A DNA stretch of 64,000 bases from Nitrospira sp. (GTDB taxonomy: Bacteria; Nitrospirota; Nitrospiria; Nitrospirales; Nitrospiraceae). The DNA is taken from positions 304,139-368,138 of the forward strand of contig JANDJI010000004.1 in NCBI GenBank assembly GCA_024331125.1. The letters are read 5' to 3'. This document shows positions 40,113-49,449 of the stretch, in pieces; within the stretch, counting starts at the first letter, position 1, and each line of letters begins with the position of its first letter. The notes below the pieces were generated by a model. That model worked only from the letters and a program-made list of their open reading frames with translations. It was not told the DNA's origin and made no database searches. The position numbers were made by a program, and so were the translations under genes.

Positions 40113-41285
40113 GTGAAACTCCTGTGGGCCTACGGTGTTCGAAACGTCTGGTCGCGCGGCCGAACGACCGCCCTGACCGTCATGGGCATGGGGCTGGTCA
40201 GCCTTATTTTCTTGAGCGTGCTGATGCTCGGGGACGGCCTGACACGCGCATTGGTCGATAGCGGATCGCAGGCCAATGTCCTGTTGCTCCGCCAAGGAGC
40301 CACGACGGAAATCTCAAGCGGCCTCTATCGGAATCAAACCCACATCATCCGCTCGCTTCCGGGCATCGCGTCCGATACGGACGGCAATCCTGTGGCGCTT
40401 GCCGAGTCGGTCGTCTTAATCAGCCTGACGAAAACCGGAGGGGAGGCACCGGTCAACGTCACGGTCCGAGGCACACAGCCCATGGCGTTCACGTTGCGGC
40501 CGCAAGTCCATGTGGTCGAGGGGCGCCCTTGGCAGCCGGGAGCGGCGGAAATCGTCGTCGGAGCTCAAATCGCCTCCCGCTTTCTTCCTCAAGGGATCGG
40601 CTCTCCACTGCGCATCGGCAAACGTGACTGGCTGGTCGTCGGGATCATGAGCGCGGACGGAACCGCGTTCGAATCGGAAATCTGGGGAGACGCGGACCTC
40701 CTGATGGCGGCGTATGGACGAGAATCTTATTCTTCCATGACACTTCGCCTCTCGAACGATGCCGCATTTGAACCGCTCAATCGACTCATTGCGGACGATC
40801 CGCGCCTCATGCTCCAAATGAAACGGGAACGGGACTACTATCGAGAAAAATCCGTCACCCTGACCACCTTCATTCGGGTTCTTGGGTTCACCTTCACGAC
40901 GATCTTTTCCATCGGCGCTCTCCTGGGCGGCACCATGACGATGTACGGAGCGGTCGCGGCGCGCACGAGGGAAATCGGCATGTTGCGCGCGCTGGGCTTC
41001 GTGCCCGCTCACATTTTCTTCGTGTTTCTCATTGAATCCCTCACGATCGGCGCGGCGGCCGGAGGATTGGCCTTGGCCGGCGGCGCGGCCTTGCAAACCG
41101 TCACCCTCTCGACGATGAACTTCAGCACGTTCGCCGAAGTGGCGTTCCGCCTCACCCTGACACCGCCATCGGCCGCTGCGACCCTGGGCTTTTCCCTGCT
41201 CATCAGCCTGTTGGGCGGCCTCCCTCCCGCGATTCGGGCCGCGCACATTCCTGTGGTGACCGCCTTGCAAGCGCCGGGACGGTAG
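40113..41285 (+). CDS. MacB/FtsX-type ABC permease 2
   Basis: A 390-residue paralogue of permease 1 with the same topology; the FtsX part reads AVAARTREIGMLRALGFVPA. GTG start at 40113, preceded by GGAGCC. Having two different permeases beside one ATPase suggests a heterodimer. The imperfect hairpin CTACCCG / CGGGTAG at about 41300-41323 follows and may mark the end of the operon. The substrate is unknown; antibiotic or lipoprotein export would be the usual guesses. Confidence 0.92.
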   Translation: MKLLWAYGVRNVWSRGRTTALTVMGMGLVSLIFLSVLMLGDGLTRALVDSGSQANVLLLRQGATTEISSGLYRNQTHIIRSLPGIASDTDGNPVALAESVVLISLTKTGGEAPVNVTVRGTQPMAFTLRPQVHVVEGRPWQPGAAEIVVGAQIASRFLPQGIGSPLRIGKRDWLVVGIMSADGTAFESEIWGDADLLMAAYGRESYSSMTLRLSNDAAFEPLNRLIADDPRLMLQMKRERDYYREKSVTLTTFIRVLGFTFTTIFSIGALLGGTMTMYGAVAARTREIGMLRALGFVPAHIFFVFLIESLTIGAAAGGLALAGGAALQTVTLSTMNFSTFAEVAFRLTLTPPSAAATLGFSLLISLLGGLPPAIRAAHIPVVTALQAPGR

Positions 41286-41420
41286 TCCGGCCTCTCTCCC
41301 TACCCGAAAAGCAGATCGGGTAGTCCGGCAATTGAACATGGCCAACCAAGCCGTAACTGCGATATGTGGATTGCATGAAACAAGGCATTTCTTTCATGAT
41401 CAACAAATGGAGGGCTCCTT

Positions 41421-41927
41421 ATGGAAAAGACGTCGAGATTCTCGACCCTATTGAGTCTGGCCTTGCTCGCCGACTTGACCGGCTGCGGCCAAAGCGACAG
41501 GCCCCCTGCACTGGCTCAGCAAGCCCCGGCAGGCATGACCGTCAACGTCACACTCAGGGAGTGGGCGGTCATGGCAGATAAAACCACGGTGGCATCCGGG
41601 CCTGTCGTCTTTCGGGTGACCAATACCGGCACTCTTCCTCACGAACTGGTCATTCTGAAACTTCATCCCGGGATGACACCAGACACCATGCCTGTGAAAG
41701 ACGGAGGCGTGGATGAGAGCGCCTCCGGCACCGTCATCGACGAAATCGAAGAGACCGATCTCCCTCCCACTGTCACACAATCAAAGACAGTGACGTTGAC
41801 ACCCGGCGAGTATGCGCTATTCTGCGCCGTCGTCGAGAACAACGATGTAGCGCCAGGAACCGCAACCAACCAAACCAAAATGAGCCATTACCAACTCGGC
41901 ATGTTCGCCAAACTCACAGTCTCATAA
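41421..41927 (+). CDS. Cupredoxin-like (plastocyanin-type) lipoprotein
   Basis: A 168-residue exported protein. Lipobox LTGC near residue 22. The cupredoxin fold shows a likely type 1 copper site: His in TLPHELVIL, Cys in YALFCAVVENN, His in SHYQL and Met in GMFAKLTV. The loop between Cys and the second His is longer than in plastocyanin. It could carry electrons or copper in the periplasm. It stands between the exporter and the TonB/chelatase block. Confidence 0.85.
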   Translation: MEKTSRFSTLLSLALLADLTGCGQSDRPPALAQQAPAGMTVNVTLREWAVMADKTTVASGPVVFRVTNTGTLPHELVILKLHPGMTPDTMPVKDGGVDESASGTVIDEIEETDLPPTVTQSKTVTLTPGEYALFCAVVENNDVAPGTATNQTKMSHYQLGMFAKLTVS

Positions 41928-42309
41928 ATAGGCGAAGCAGACCGCTATCTTCAGACTGCACCAGCTTTACGTTCAACGGTGATCGCGGCGGCGAACCCCC
42001 AATTGCATCGGAAACGTTCATGACCGAGACGCTCTGAGCGCCATTTCATTCCTCATGCCGGTTGGACCACCAGTTCCCACCCGGGCCGCGCTACACGCTC
42101 CGGAGCGCTGACTCGTCACCTCTAGGTACCAGCAGGTCTCGATCCCGGAAACAGCGCATGGGATTCCGGCGTCAGAGCATGGCTTCAACCCTGCCCCTCA
42201 CGTAAACAACTGGCGACGATCCGCAAGCGACTCGCACAGATGCTCTAGCGTAAGGAGTCTCGACGCCCTGTGCCGGTCTTGGTCAACCATTCAACAGGAG
42301 GAACCGGTC
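41928..42309. other. Intergenic stretch with no recognisable gene
   Basis: Nothing convincing is seen on either strand. AACAGGAGGAACC before 42310 is the ribosome site for the next gene. Bases 42000-42280 are GC-rich without codon structure; a decayed gene is possible but no product is recognisable. Confidence 0.5.
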
Positions 42310-42984
42310 ATGAGAAACAGGATACACGGAATGTTTGGCGCGGTTGGCAGCCTGGTCATTGCCGGCGTGAGCCTGCTCTCGTTCAACGCCGAAGCGGCCA
42401 TTGTTCATGATGAAGCTGTTCATGGAGACTTCTCAGATGATCATGCGAGACCAACGGCCATCTCGCTTGCCGTTGGCGATAACCTGATCAAAGGATCAAC
42501 CACGCACCTGCCGGCATTGGATCGAGATTTTTTCACCATCACGATTCCCGGCGGCCACTCGCTGGACGCAATCGTCCTCGCGGCCTACACCAACACCGAC
42601 GATCAATCGTTTTTCGGTTGGACGAGGGGCGGCCATTTTCGCGGCATGGGATTTACCGACGTCAGCGGATGGGCCTTGATCGGTGCGCTGCCCGGCCTTT
42701 CGGTCGGCGACGATCTCCTGGCGTTTCTCGCCGGCGATCTCCTCGGCCCAGGCACCTACAGTTTTTGGCACCAGGAAACCGAAGGTGAGACGACCTACAC
42801 GTTCAACTATCGGATCTCCGCCGTGCCCCTGCCCGGCGCACTGGTTTTGTTGCTCTCCGGCCTGACCTTCCTTGGAACACTTGGAACAATGGCGCGCAAG
42901 CGCTTGACCTCGTCCTCACGCTCGTCCATGCCCCGGCGGGACCGACTCACGCCTCAGTGCTCTTCTCTGTGTTCTTGCCCGTGA
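42310..42984 (+). CDS. Exported protein with VPLPGA C-terminal sorting signal
   Basis: A 224-residue protein with signal peptide (cleavage near FNAEAA). The C-terminus has VPLPGALVLLLSGLTFLGTL followed by basic residues (MARKR), a tripartite signal of the PEP-CTERM/VPxxP kind recognised by exosortases. The body (GDNLIKGSTTHLPALDRDFF, SLDAIVLAAYTNTDD) is beta-rich, as in PPC-like domains. About 25 further residues after the basic cluster are unusual; the true end may be read-through of a decayed stop. Destination is probably the cell envelope or extracellular matrix. Confidence 0.8.
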   Translation: MRNRIHGMFGAVGSLVIAGVSLLSFNAEAAIVHDEAVHGDFSDDHARPTAISLAVGDNLIKGSTTHLPALDRDFFTITIPGGHSLDAIVLAAYTNTDDQSFFGWTRGGHFRGMGFTDVSGWALIGALPGLSVGDDLLAFLAGDLLGPGTYSFWHQETEGETTYTFNYRISAVPLPGALVLLLSGLTFLGTLGTMARKRLTSSSRSSMPRRDRLTPQCSSLCSCP

Positions 42985-43060
42985 GATAGAAACTGAACAT
43001 ATCAATCCGGTGATCGAACATGGCTCTTCGACTTGTTACTAAAGTATAAGCTCACAGAAC

Positions 43061-44185
43061 ATGATTATGAGAATTAGACTCAATTCCATAAACAATGAGA
43101 CCATGTCCACCGCGTCCGCAATGGTCCCCTTATGCCGAGCATCCTTCACGATGATCCGCCGCCGCGAGCGCCTGTCCGGTTGGGCAACGTCCGTCACGGT
43201 CCATGCGGCCCTCATCATTGCGGCAGCCGGCCTCTTGACTCAGATGCCTCCTCTCCAGCCTCAAGACTTCCACCTGGAGCTGGTGTTCTCGTCACCTTCA
43301 GAGGCACAGCCAGGTCCCGACCACTCGAACAGTGACACTGCTCCATCAGGCAGTCAGCCGGTCTCCTCTCCTCCTCTCAACCGGCCGACGCGGGAGGCTT
43401 CGCCGGATCTTCCGGCGGAGCCTCCGCTCTCGACTCACGCTATGGACCAAGGGCAACAGCCCGCTCCACCTTCTCATGCAACCGCGCCACCGCATGGGTC
43501 AACCGATGCCGTCCTCCCACGCGACGTCGCGCAGGCAACGGCCGCTTCGCCGGTTGAAACGTTTCATCAGATAGACAACGGCTCCGTCGAGACTCAGCCG
43601 GTTCCATCGATCGAACCGGTTCATGCCTTGACTCATTCCATCGTTCAGGAGTCCAGTCCTGCAGAAACCGCCCTTGCCGATTCACTTCGAGCCGACTCAC
43701 TTCCATCGGATCGGCAAGACATTGCCTCATCGGATCAGGCTCGACGCGACGAGCGACCGTCCGATTCTTCCCCTCCCCGTTCGCCGAATGTCTCGGATTC
43801 GTATGACGCGGAGGGTCAAACGGACGTGAACACGCTCAGCCATTCTACTATCACACCGTCCGTCACACGGACGGCTCTTTCCAAACCGAACTATGGATGG
43901 CTCATGGAGCTGTTGAGAAACCGGATCATGCGCCTTCAAGCCTATCCCCTTCTGGCTCGCCAGCGCGGATGGGAAGGAATCGTGGTCGTCAGAGCGACAA
44001 TCGATAGGAACGGCCATCTGGTCAACGCAGTGGTGACAAAGAGCTCCGGCTACGGGGCACTGGACGACGACGCGCTGGGATTAATGCGGAGGGCTTGCCC
44101 TCTCCCTCTCACGCAAGATCTCAACAAGCCCAAGATTACGGTCGTGGTCCCCATTCGCTACCGGCTCAACGAATTCGATCGATGA
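43061..44185 (+). CDS. Second TonB-like energy transducer
   Basis: A 374-residue TonB-type protein: an anchor helix (SVTVHAALIIAAAGLLTQM), a long Pro/Ser-rich spacer (residues about 85-265) and a C-terminal TonB domain (GWEGIVVVRATIDRNGHLVN, LDDDALGLMRRACPLPL). The domain YGWLMELLRNRIMRLQAYPL closely parallels that of the first TonB (YAWLMRALLGRINELKSYP). The start is uncertain: 43061, 43103 and 43151 are possible, and a Fur-box-like sequence ATGATTATGAGAATTAG overlaps the first. It probably serves the receptor at 47132 and uses ExbBD of the first cluster. Confidence 0.88.
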   Translation: MIMRIRLNSINNETMSTASAMVPLCRASFTMIRRRERLSGWATSVTVHAALIIAAAGLLTQMPPLQPQDFHLELVFSSPSEAQPGPDHSNSDTAPSGSQPVSSPPLNRPTREASPDLPAEPPLSTHAMDQGQQPAPPSHATAPPHGSTDAVLPRDVAQATAASPVETFHQIDNGSVETQPVPSIEPVHALTHSIVQESSPAETALADSLRADSLPSDRQDIASSDQARRDERPSDSSPPRSPNVSDSYDAEGQTDVNTLSHSTITPSVTRTALSKPNYGWLMELLRNRIMRLQAYPLLARQRGWEGIVVVRATIDRNGHLVNAVVTKSSGYGALDDDALGLMRRACPLPLTQDLNKPKITVVVPIRYRLNEFDR

Positions 44186-44201
44186 GGCAACGGAGGAACG
44201 C

Positions 44202-45890
44202 ATGCCCTTACAGACGATCACGAGATACGCAACGACCCTCCTGTTTGCACTCGGTGTGCAGGCTGCGACGGCCGAGGCCGCTCCCTCCAAAGTAGGATTC
44301 CTGGTGCTCGCTCCCGATCGGGGATATCTTGGCAACAAGGAAATCTCATCCCTGGTCGATGAATTCAAACACACCTATCCGGCGGCGCTCGGCTTCATCG
44401 GGCCAGGCGAGGCGGGAGTCGAGGGCGACTATGCTCCCTACCTGACGAGGGCCGTTTGGACACTGAAGGAAGCCGGCGTCACCCGGATCGTGGCGATTCC
44501 CCTGTTCGTGTCGGAGTCCGACCCGTTGCTCACGCGCGTCAAAGCGCTGCTGCCGACCTATATGGGCGAACTCCCCGTGCGATGGACCTCCGCCATGTCG
44601 CACGACCATCTGATCAGCCAAATCGTGCTGGATCGCGTGACCGCCCTCAGCGAGCATCCTGAAACGGAGCGGCTGATCCTCGTCGGAGCCGGAGCGGTCG
44701 ACGAAGCCAGTGAACAGGCCCTGAAAACGGACCTGCATCGTCTGTTGGCCTACGTGAACCACTATCGCCCCTTTCGCGAGACCGAGGCCGTCATTCTCTA
44801 TGAACGAGACGCAGACCGAGCGCGGCAAAAAAACGACGCTGCCTTGGCTCGCATCATGTCCCATGCGGCGAAAGCGGGCCGAACCCTGGTGATTCCCGCC
44901 TTCATCGGCCCCAAACTGGACTCATCCATGTCGCTGTCGGCCTGGCTGGGGACTCAATTCGGCAACACCCGCGTCGCCTACAGACCGGAGGAATTGCTTC
45001 CCCATCCGAACGTGCTGCTGTGGCTCAAGAAAACCGCCAACCGTGAAATGCCCCTGACCGCAGAGCGGATCGGCGTTGTCGTGATGCCCCACGGATCGAC
45101 CCAACCGTGGAACGACGCGGTCGAAGCGACGATGCGGCCGCTCATGGCCAAGTACCCTATTGAGATGGCCTATGGCATGGGGGACCCGTTCATCATTCAG
45201 GACGCGGTCTCCCGTCTGGAACAACGCGGCATCAGACACGTGGTCTTCGTCCGGCTGTACGCCTTGGACCATCACATGAAGTCGCTCACCGATTACATTC
45301 TCGGCTTGAGCGATCAACCGCCCGGTGACGGTCACGACGGCGGGCACGGATCGACCTCCGCGCCGCCCCAGGTTCGCACCGCCGTGACCTTTTCGGCCTT
45401 CGGCGGCTATGAGCAGAATCCCGACATCGCCACGGTGCTCCACAAACGGATCGCCGAACTGAGCCAGGACCCGACGGAAGAGACCGTCCTGCTGCTGGCC
45501 CACGGCGATGGGACCGACGAAGGCGACAACCGATGGATTGCCGTCATGAACGAACACATCGCGCGCCTCCGCCAAGAGCCCCATTGCGCGAAGCTCAAAG
45601 ACATCAAGGCCTTCACCGTGCGAGAAGACTGGCCTGGCAAACGCGAAAAGGCCGTCGCCGCCGTTCGTTCCACCATCGAGGAGGCCAGCCGAGACAGTCG
45701 CGTGCTGGTGATCGCCCATCGGCTGTACGGAGCGGGGCCGTACAGGCACATGCTGGCAGGGTTGAATTTTGAACTCAACGACAAAGGCCTCGCCGACCCC
45801 ATCCTGACTCGCTGGCTCGACGAACGGCTGACGAGGCTCACGGCTGAGCTGACGTCACAGAACCAACAAACCACGCTGGCTCAGCCATAG
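44202..45890 (+). CDS. Exported chelatase-fold (CbiX/SirB-like) protein, duplicated
   Basis: A 562-residue protein with a signal peptide (cleavage near TAEA) and repeated chelatase-like lobes. Three positions correspond to the chelatase H-G-S/D motif: residues about 31-38 read VLAPDRGY (His lost), about 290 reads VVMPHGSTQPWND (kept), about 425 reads LLLAHGDGTDEGDN (kept). Lobes between them carry the ITRIVAIPLFVSE-type strand typical of CbiX. Family members insert cobalt, nickel or iron into sirohydrochlorin in the cytoplasm; this one should be periplasmic. It starts 16 bases after the TonB gene. A His-rich insertion (GDGHDGGHG) could bind metal. Confidence 0.82.
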   Translation: MPLQTITRYATTLLFALGVQAATAEAAPSKVGFLVLAPDRGYLGNKEISSLVDEFKHTYPAALGFIGPGEAGVEGDYAPYLTRAVWTLKEAGVTRIVAIPLFVSESDPLLTRVKALLPTYMGELPVRWTSAMSHDHLISQIVLDRVTALSEHPETERLILVGAGAVDEASEQALKTDLHRLLAYVNHYRPFRETEAVILYERDADRARQKNDAALARIMSHAAKAGRTLVIPAFIGPKLDSSMSLSAWLGTQFGNTRVAYRPEELLPHPNVLLWLKKTANREMPLTAERIGVVVMPHGSTQPWNDAVEATMRPLMAKYPIEMAYGMGDPFIIQDAVSRLEQRGIRHVVFVRLYALDHHMKSLTDYILGLSDQPPGDGHDGGHGSTSAPPQVRTAVTFSAFGGYEQNPDIATVLHKRIAELSQDPTEETVLLLAHGDGTDEGDNRWIAVMNEHIARLRQEPHCAKLKDIKAFTVREDWPGKREKAVAAVRSTIEEASRDSRVLVIAHRLYGAGPYRHMLAGLNFELNDKGLADPILTRWLDERLTRLTAELTSQNQQTTLAQP

Positions 45891-45988
45891 AACGAGGGCG
45901 GGACGGAGGTTGGCGGCTCGCAAATTGGAATCGACGATTACAGAACCGTCTCGACCGGTTTCAGTCGCTTGAACAACCAAGGAGCACC

Positions 45989-46222
45989 ATGTCCGCACAT
46001 GTCAGGAACGAGGAGGTCAAAGCCCGTCTCTCCGCTATCTATGACGACCTGTTCGCGCACGATGGATTCTCGGAGCTGCGAGTGGAGATTCGCCTCCTTA
46101 AGCGAGGGCAGAAGGAAGTCATCCTGCATTGTGGGCGGCAATATCGATTTGTCGTGGACTATCCCGAGCTGGCGAACGGGAAGAGAAAGGAGGACACAAG
46201 GGTGTACGGAACACCCTCTTAA
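45989..46222 (+). CDS. Small conserved hypothetical protein
   Basis: A 77-residue soluble protein, ATG at 45989 after AAGGAGCACC. It reads ARLSAIYDDLFAHDGFSELR followed by EIRLLKRGQKEVILHCGRQY and a strand-rich end. No signal peptide, one cysteine. It lies 98 bases after the chelatase-like gene and may be co-transcribed. I do not recognise the family. Confidence 0.7.
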   Translation: MSAHVRNEEVKARLSAIYDDLFAHDGFSELRVEIRLLKRGQKEVILHCGRQYRFVVDYPELANGKRKEDTRVYGTPS

Positions 46223-46348
46223 AAACACCGCATCGCGGGAGACGGGGCGGGCCCGTTGCCCAAGAAGATCTCTGATCATCCATGGTTTCACGATCTCTGA
46301 GGGTGAGGCGTGAAGATCGATCGTCACGTATTGAAAGGAGTCGGGAAA

Positions 46349-47077
46349 ATGAACGGTATGAGGTCATTGTTGACGAGCGGCATTCTCGGTTTAGGGCTCT
46401 GTTTCGCTTCCGGTCAGACGGCCCAGGCCACACAGGCCGTTTGGGACGTCAACTTCACCCCCTCAGGATGGACACGAGGCGTCACGCCCGGCAGCCTCTA
46501 CGCCGAGTGGAATGTCTTTAACGACGATATCCCCGGCGGCAACATTCAAGACACCACACCGGACGTCGCCAACTTTGGCGGCGGCATCTACAGGCTGGAA
46601 GAACTGACCGGCACCGCCTTCCTTACCAGCGGCGGTAATATCTATAGCATCGGCTTCCCCACGGAGTTCGAATTCACCATCGGCAACATGGGCGGGGCCC
46701 CGTCCGACATCCGTGACGTGTATCTGCGAGTCGGATCGCTCGGTGCATTCGATTCCACGCTGAATGGCAGTTTCACCAACTTCCTGTTAAACGGCATCGG
46801 TGGCACCTACTCGGTGCTCTATACCGAGACGATCTCTGGAGGCTTTGGTGGAAGTGAAGTGGAAGCGCTCGTGTCATGGCTGGGAGTGCCGAACGCCTCG
46901 TCGTTCCGGCTCACATGGAATGCCGTAGGGTCAGCCGTCAGCTTGGATCAACTCTCGATCGACATCGGTCCGGGACGATCACCGGCGCCTATCCCGGTGC
47001 CCGGCGCGGTGTATCTGTTCGGCTCCGGCATCATCGGGCTCGCGACGATGGCTCGGCGCAAGAGACAAGCGGCCTAA
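46349..47077 (+). CDS. Exported protein with VPGA-type sorting signal
   Basis: A 242-residue protein: signal peptide ending near QTAQA, a beta-rich body of about 180 residues, and a C-terminal sorting signal PIPVPGAVYLFGSGIIGLAT followed by ARRKRQ. It is of the same class as the VPLPGA protein 4 kb upstream but their bodies are unrelated. ATG 46349 has GGAGTCGGGAAA ahead. Placed directly before the receptor gene, it may be an outer-membrane or surface partner, but this is only context. Confidence 0.8.
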   Translation: MNGMRSLLTSGILGLGLCFASGQTAQATQAVWDVNFTPSGWTRGVTPGSLYAEWNVFNDDIPGGNIQDTTPDVANFGGGIYRLEELTGTAFLTSGGNIYSIGFPTEFEFTIGNMGGAPSDIRDVYLRVGSLGAFDSTLNGSFTNFLLNGIGGTYSVLYTETISGGFGGSEVEALVSWLGVPNASSFRLTWNAVGSAVSLDQLSIDIGPGRSPAPIPVPGAVYLFGSGIIGLATMARRKRQAA

Positions 47078-47131
47078 GGCTTTCAGCGCGCGTCCGCGGC
47101 GGCGTGGCCGCCTCAAGCAGGGGCCACGCCA

Positions 47132-49420
47132 ATGCCCACCGGCGGCATGAACTATACACTCCGTGGAGCGGCATTCATCGCGATCGTGTTGCTGACACCG
47201 GGCGCGATCGGCGATGGGATGGCCCACGCCGCGGATCGCGCCGTCGATGAGGCTCCGCAATCAGATGACGAACAGGAGACGGATCAGGACCCTTCACTGA
47301 TGCTGGCGGAGGTGGAAGTGAAAGGAAAACGAGACGCCGTTGAATTCGATCCGGTGCGCTCACGCACGACGGTGACCGGTCGAGAGCTCAATCGGCGGCA
47401 GGCGGACAACGTCTTCACCGTTCTCCAAGACACCCCCGGCGTGGCGACCGACGGCGGGCCCCTCATGGGCGGCATGAAATTCAACATTCGGGGATTCAAC
47501 GACACCGAGGACGTGCTGCTCAAACTCGACGGCGCCATCCGCAATTTCGAAAAATACCGGTTCGGCAGCGGGGTCTTCATCGAGCCGGAACTCCTCAAAG
47601 AGATCGAGGTCACGCGCGGGCCCGCCGGGGTCTTGCAGGGGTCCGGCGCCATCGGCGGCGCGGTGGAGATGCGGACCAAGGACGCCGCCGATCTTCTCCG
47701 TCCCGGCGAGCGGTTCGGGGCTCGAGCCAAGTCGGGGTTTTCCAGTAACAACATGGAAACGCTCGTCTCGGGCAGTGCCTATGGGATGGCGTTCGGCGCG
47801 CTCGATCTGCTTGCCAACGTGACGTGGCGGGATTCGGACAATATCAGAACGGCCAGCGGCAACGAATTGCCGAACTCGACGTCGAACCGGTTGAGCGGAT
47901 TGGCGAAAGCGACCTACCGATGGAGGCCCGGCGCAAGCCTCTCGCTGGGAGAGACCTATCTTCAGGAGGAGACGTTACAACCGTTCGACGCGACGATCGG
48001 CATCCCCGGTGTCTTCGGCTTTGTGCGGCGGGCGGTCACAGACAGCACCTCCACCGCGAATCTGGAATACACCCCGGACATTCCGTCGCTCTCTCGCTGG
48101 ATCAATCTGAAAGGGACGGCCGGCTACACCAGCACGAGCGTCACGGATTCCGATCGGCAGAGCGGCAGAGGCATCCCGATCCCCAATTCGCCGACGAATT
48201 TCTGGGATTACCGCATCGCCACGTTCACCGTCACCAATACGACAGCGCTGCGTGTCGGGCCGATCCTCAATACCGTCACCTACGGCGTCCAGTACAACCG
48301 GAACAGCCGCCAGGCAAAAACGGAGCAATTCAATCCCGCAATCGGCCTCCGCCAAACAGTGGACAATCTGAGCCAGCCGTCGGGAACAAGGTCCTTCCTG
48401 GCCTACATGGTCGAAAACCGCCTCGATATCGGACAGGTGAGCCTGAGCGCCGGCCTTCGGCACGATATCTACCGGGTCGAAGTCGATGCCCAACAGACTC
48501 GCGATCTCTTGCAAGCGGAAGGCCGAAGTCCCGTCATCGAGTTCGGGAGAACCGTTCCCACCGCCGGCATTGCCTGGAATATCTTCGGCGGTCCCTTGAC
48601 GGCGTTCTACAATTACGCCGAAGCCTTTCGCCCTCCGCTCGTCGACGAATACTTCACGCAAGGTCCGTTCAGCCGCTGCAATCGCTTTCTCTTCGGACGA
48701 CTTGCTCCCGATTCCGGCGTCTGCGGCGATCGGTATGTCCCCCAGACTTCACGCAACCATGAGTTCGGCCTCTCGTTGTCCTATCCGGGGTTGTTTGCTC
48801 CCGGCACCCTGCTGACGGCCAAGGTGGTGTATTACCGTATCCACGTGGCCCATACCCTCTATTCGCTCATGGCGCGCACGGCCACCGGCGCGCGGTGCGA
48901 GCCGTTCAACTTTTCACTGCCCAACCGCGTCTGCACGAGCTTCACGCAGGACGGGGAAGAGCATCGGCATGGCCTGGAAGTCGAGGTCGGGTTTCGGACC
49001 GATCACTGGTTCAGCAACCTGGCCGTCTCCGGCGTGCGGGGCAAGCAGGTCTGCGAGGGCGAGCGAGATCTCTTCGACATTCCCGGCGATACGCTCGTCT
49101 TTACCGTGGGGCGAAGCGATCTCGGCCACCGGCTGGAATACGGCTATCGAATCCGAGCGGTCGACAGCAGGCTGGTGATCACCGGCTCAACCGCTCAAGT
49201 CACGGCCCCCTGCGCGGCCGGGCTGATCATCGGTCGGCAGGCCGGCTACGTCGTGCACAACCTGTTCGCTTCCTATCAGCCGTTCTCGTGGCTGAGCCTC
49301 AACGTCGCCGCCGACAACGTGACCAACACCCGGTATTTCCTGAACAACGGGTTCGGCGGCGGCGTCGGCCAGGAAGCGCCAGGCTATAACGTCAGGTTTT
49401 TTGTGACGCTGTCTTATTAA
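47132..49420 (+). CDS. TonB-dependent receptor, haemoglobin/haem-receptor type
   Basis: A 762-residue outer-membrane receptor. After a signal peptide come a plug with MLAEVEVKGKRDAVEFDPVR, FNIRGFNDTEDVLLKLDGAI and IEVTRGPAGVLQGSGAIGGA, then a barrel ending NVRFFVTLSY. The plug and barrel layout match the haemoglobin/transferrin/lactoferrin receptor group. In the barrel, FRPPLVDEYF stands where haem receptors have the FRAP box; a clear NPNL box is not seen. Two disulfide-like Cys pairs occur in extracellular loops (SRCNRFLF...GVCGDRY). Ligand undetermined; haem or another metal-tetrapyrrole is the leading idea from the chelatase neighbours. Confidence 0.88.
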   Translation: MPTGGMNYTLRGAAFIAIVLLTPGAIGDGMAHAADRAVDEAPQSDDEQETDQDPSLMLAEVEVKGKRDAVEFDPVRSRTTVTGRELNRRQADNVFTVLQDTPGVATDGGPLMGGMKFNIRGFNDTEDVLLKLDGAIRNFEKYRFGSGVFIEPELLKEIEVTRGPAGVLQGSGAIGGAVEMRTKDAADLLRPGERFGARAKSGFSSNNMETLVSGSAYGMAFGALDLLANVTWRDSDNIRTASGNELPNSTSNRLSGLAKATYRWRPGASLSLGETYLQEETLQPFDATIGIPGVFGFVRRAVTDSTSTANLEYTPDIPSLSRWINLKGTAGYTSTSVTDSDRQSGRGIPIPNSPTNFWDYRIATFTVTNTTALRVGPILNTVTYGVQYNRNSRQAKTEQFNPAIGLRQTVDNLSQPSGTRSFLAYMVENRLDIGQVSLSAGLRHDIYRVEVDAQQTRDLLQAEGRSPVIEFGRTVPTAGIAWNIFGGPLTAFYNYAEAFRPPLVDEYFTQGPFSRCNRFLFGRLAPDSGVCGDRYVPQTSRNHEFGLSLSYPGLFAPGTLLTAKVVYYRIHVAHTLYSLMARTATGARCEPFNFSLPNRVCTSFTQDGEEHRHGLEVEVGFRTDHWFSNLAVSGVRGKQVCEGERDLFDIPGDTLVFTVGRSDLGHRLEYGYRIRAVDSRLVITGSTAQVTAPCAAGLIIGRQAGYVVHNLFASYQPFSWLSLNVAADNVTNTRYFLNNGFGGGVGQEAPGYNVRFFVTLSY

Positions 49421-49449
49421 GCCTTGCAGCAAACACAAGGAGGCGAATA

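Noticed and set aside
42061..42300. Possible cobalamin riboswitch ahead of the TonB/chelatase block
   Set aside because: I looked for the conserved GCCACTG box and did not find it; only unstructured GC-rich sequence is present.
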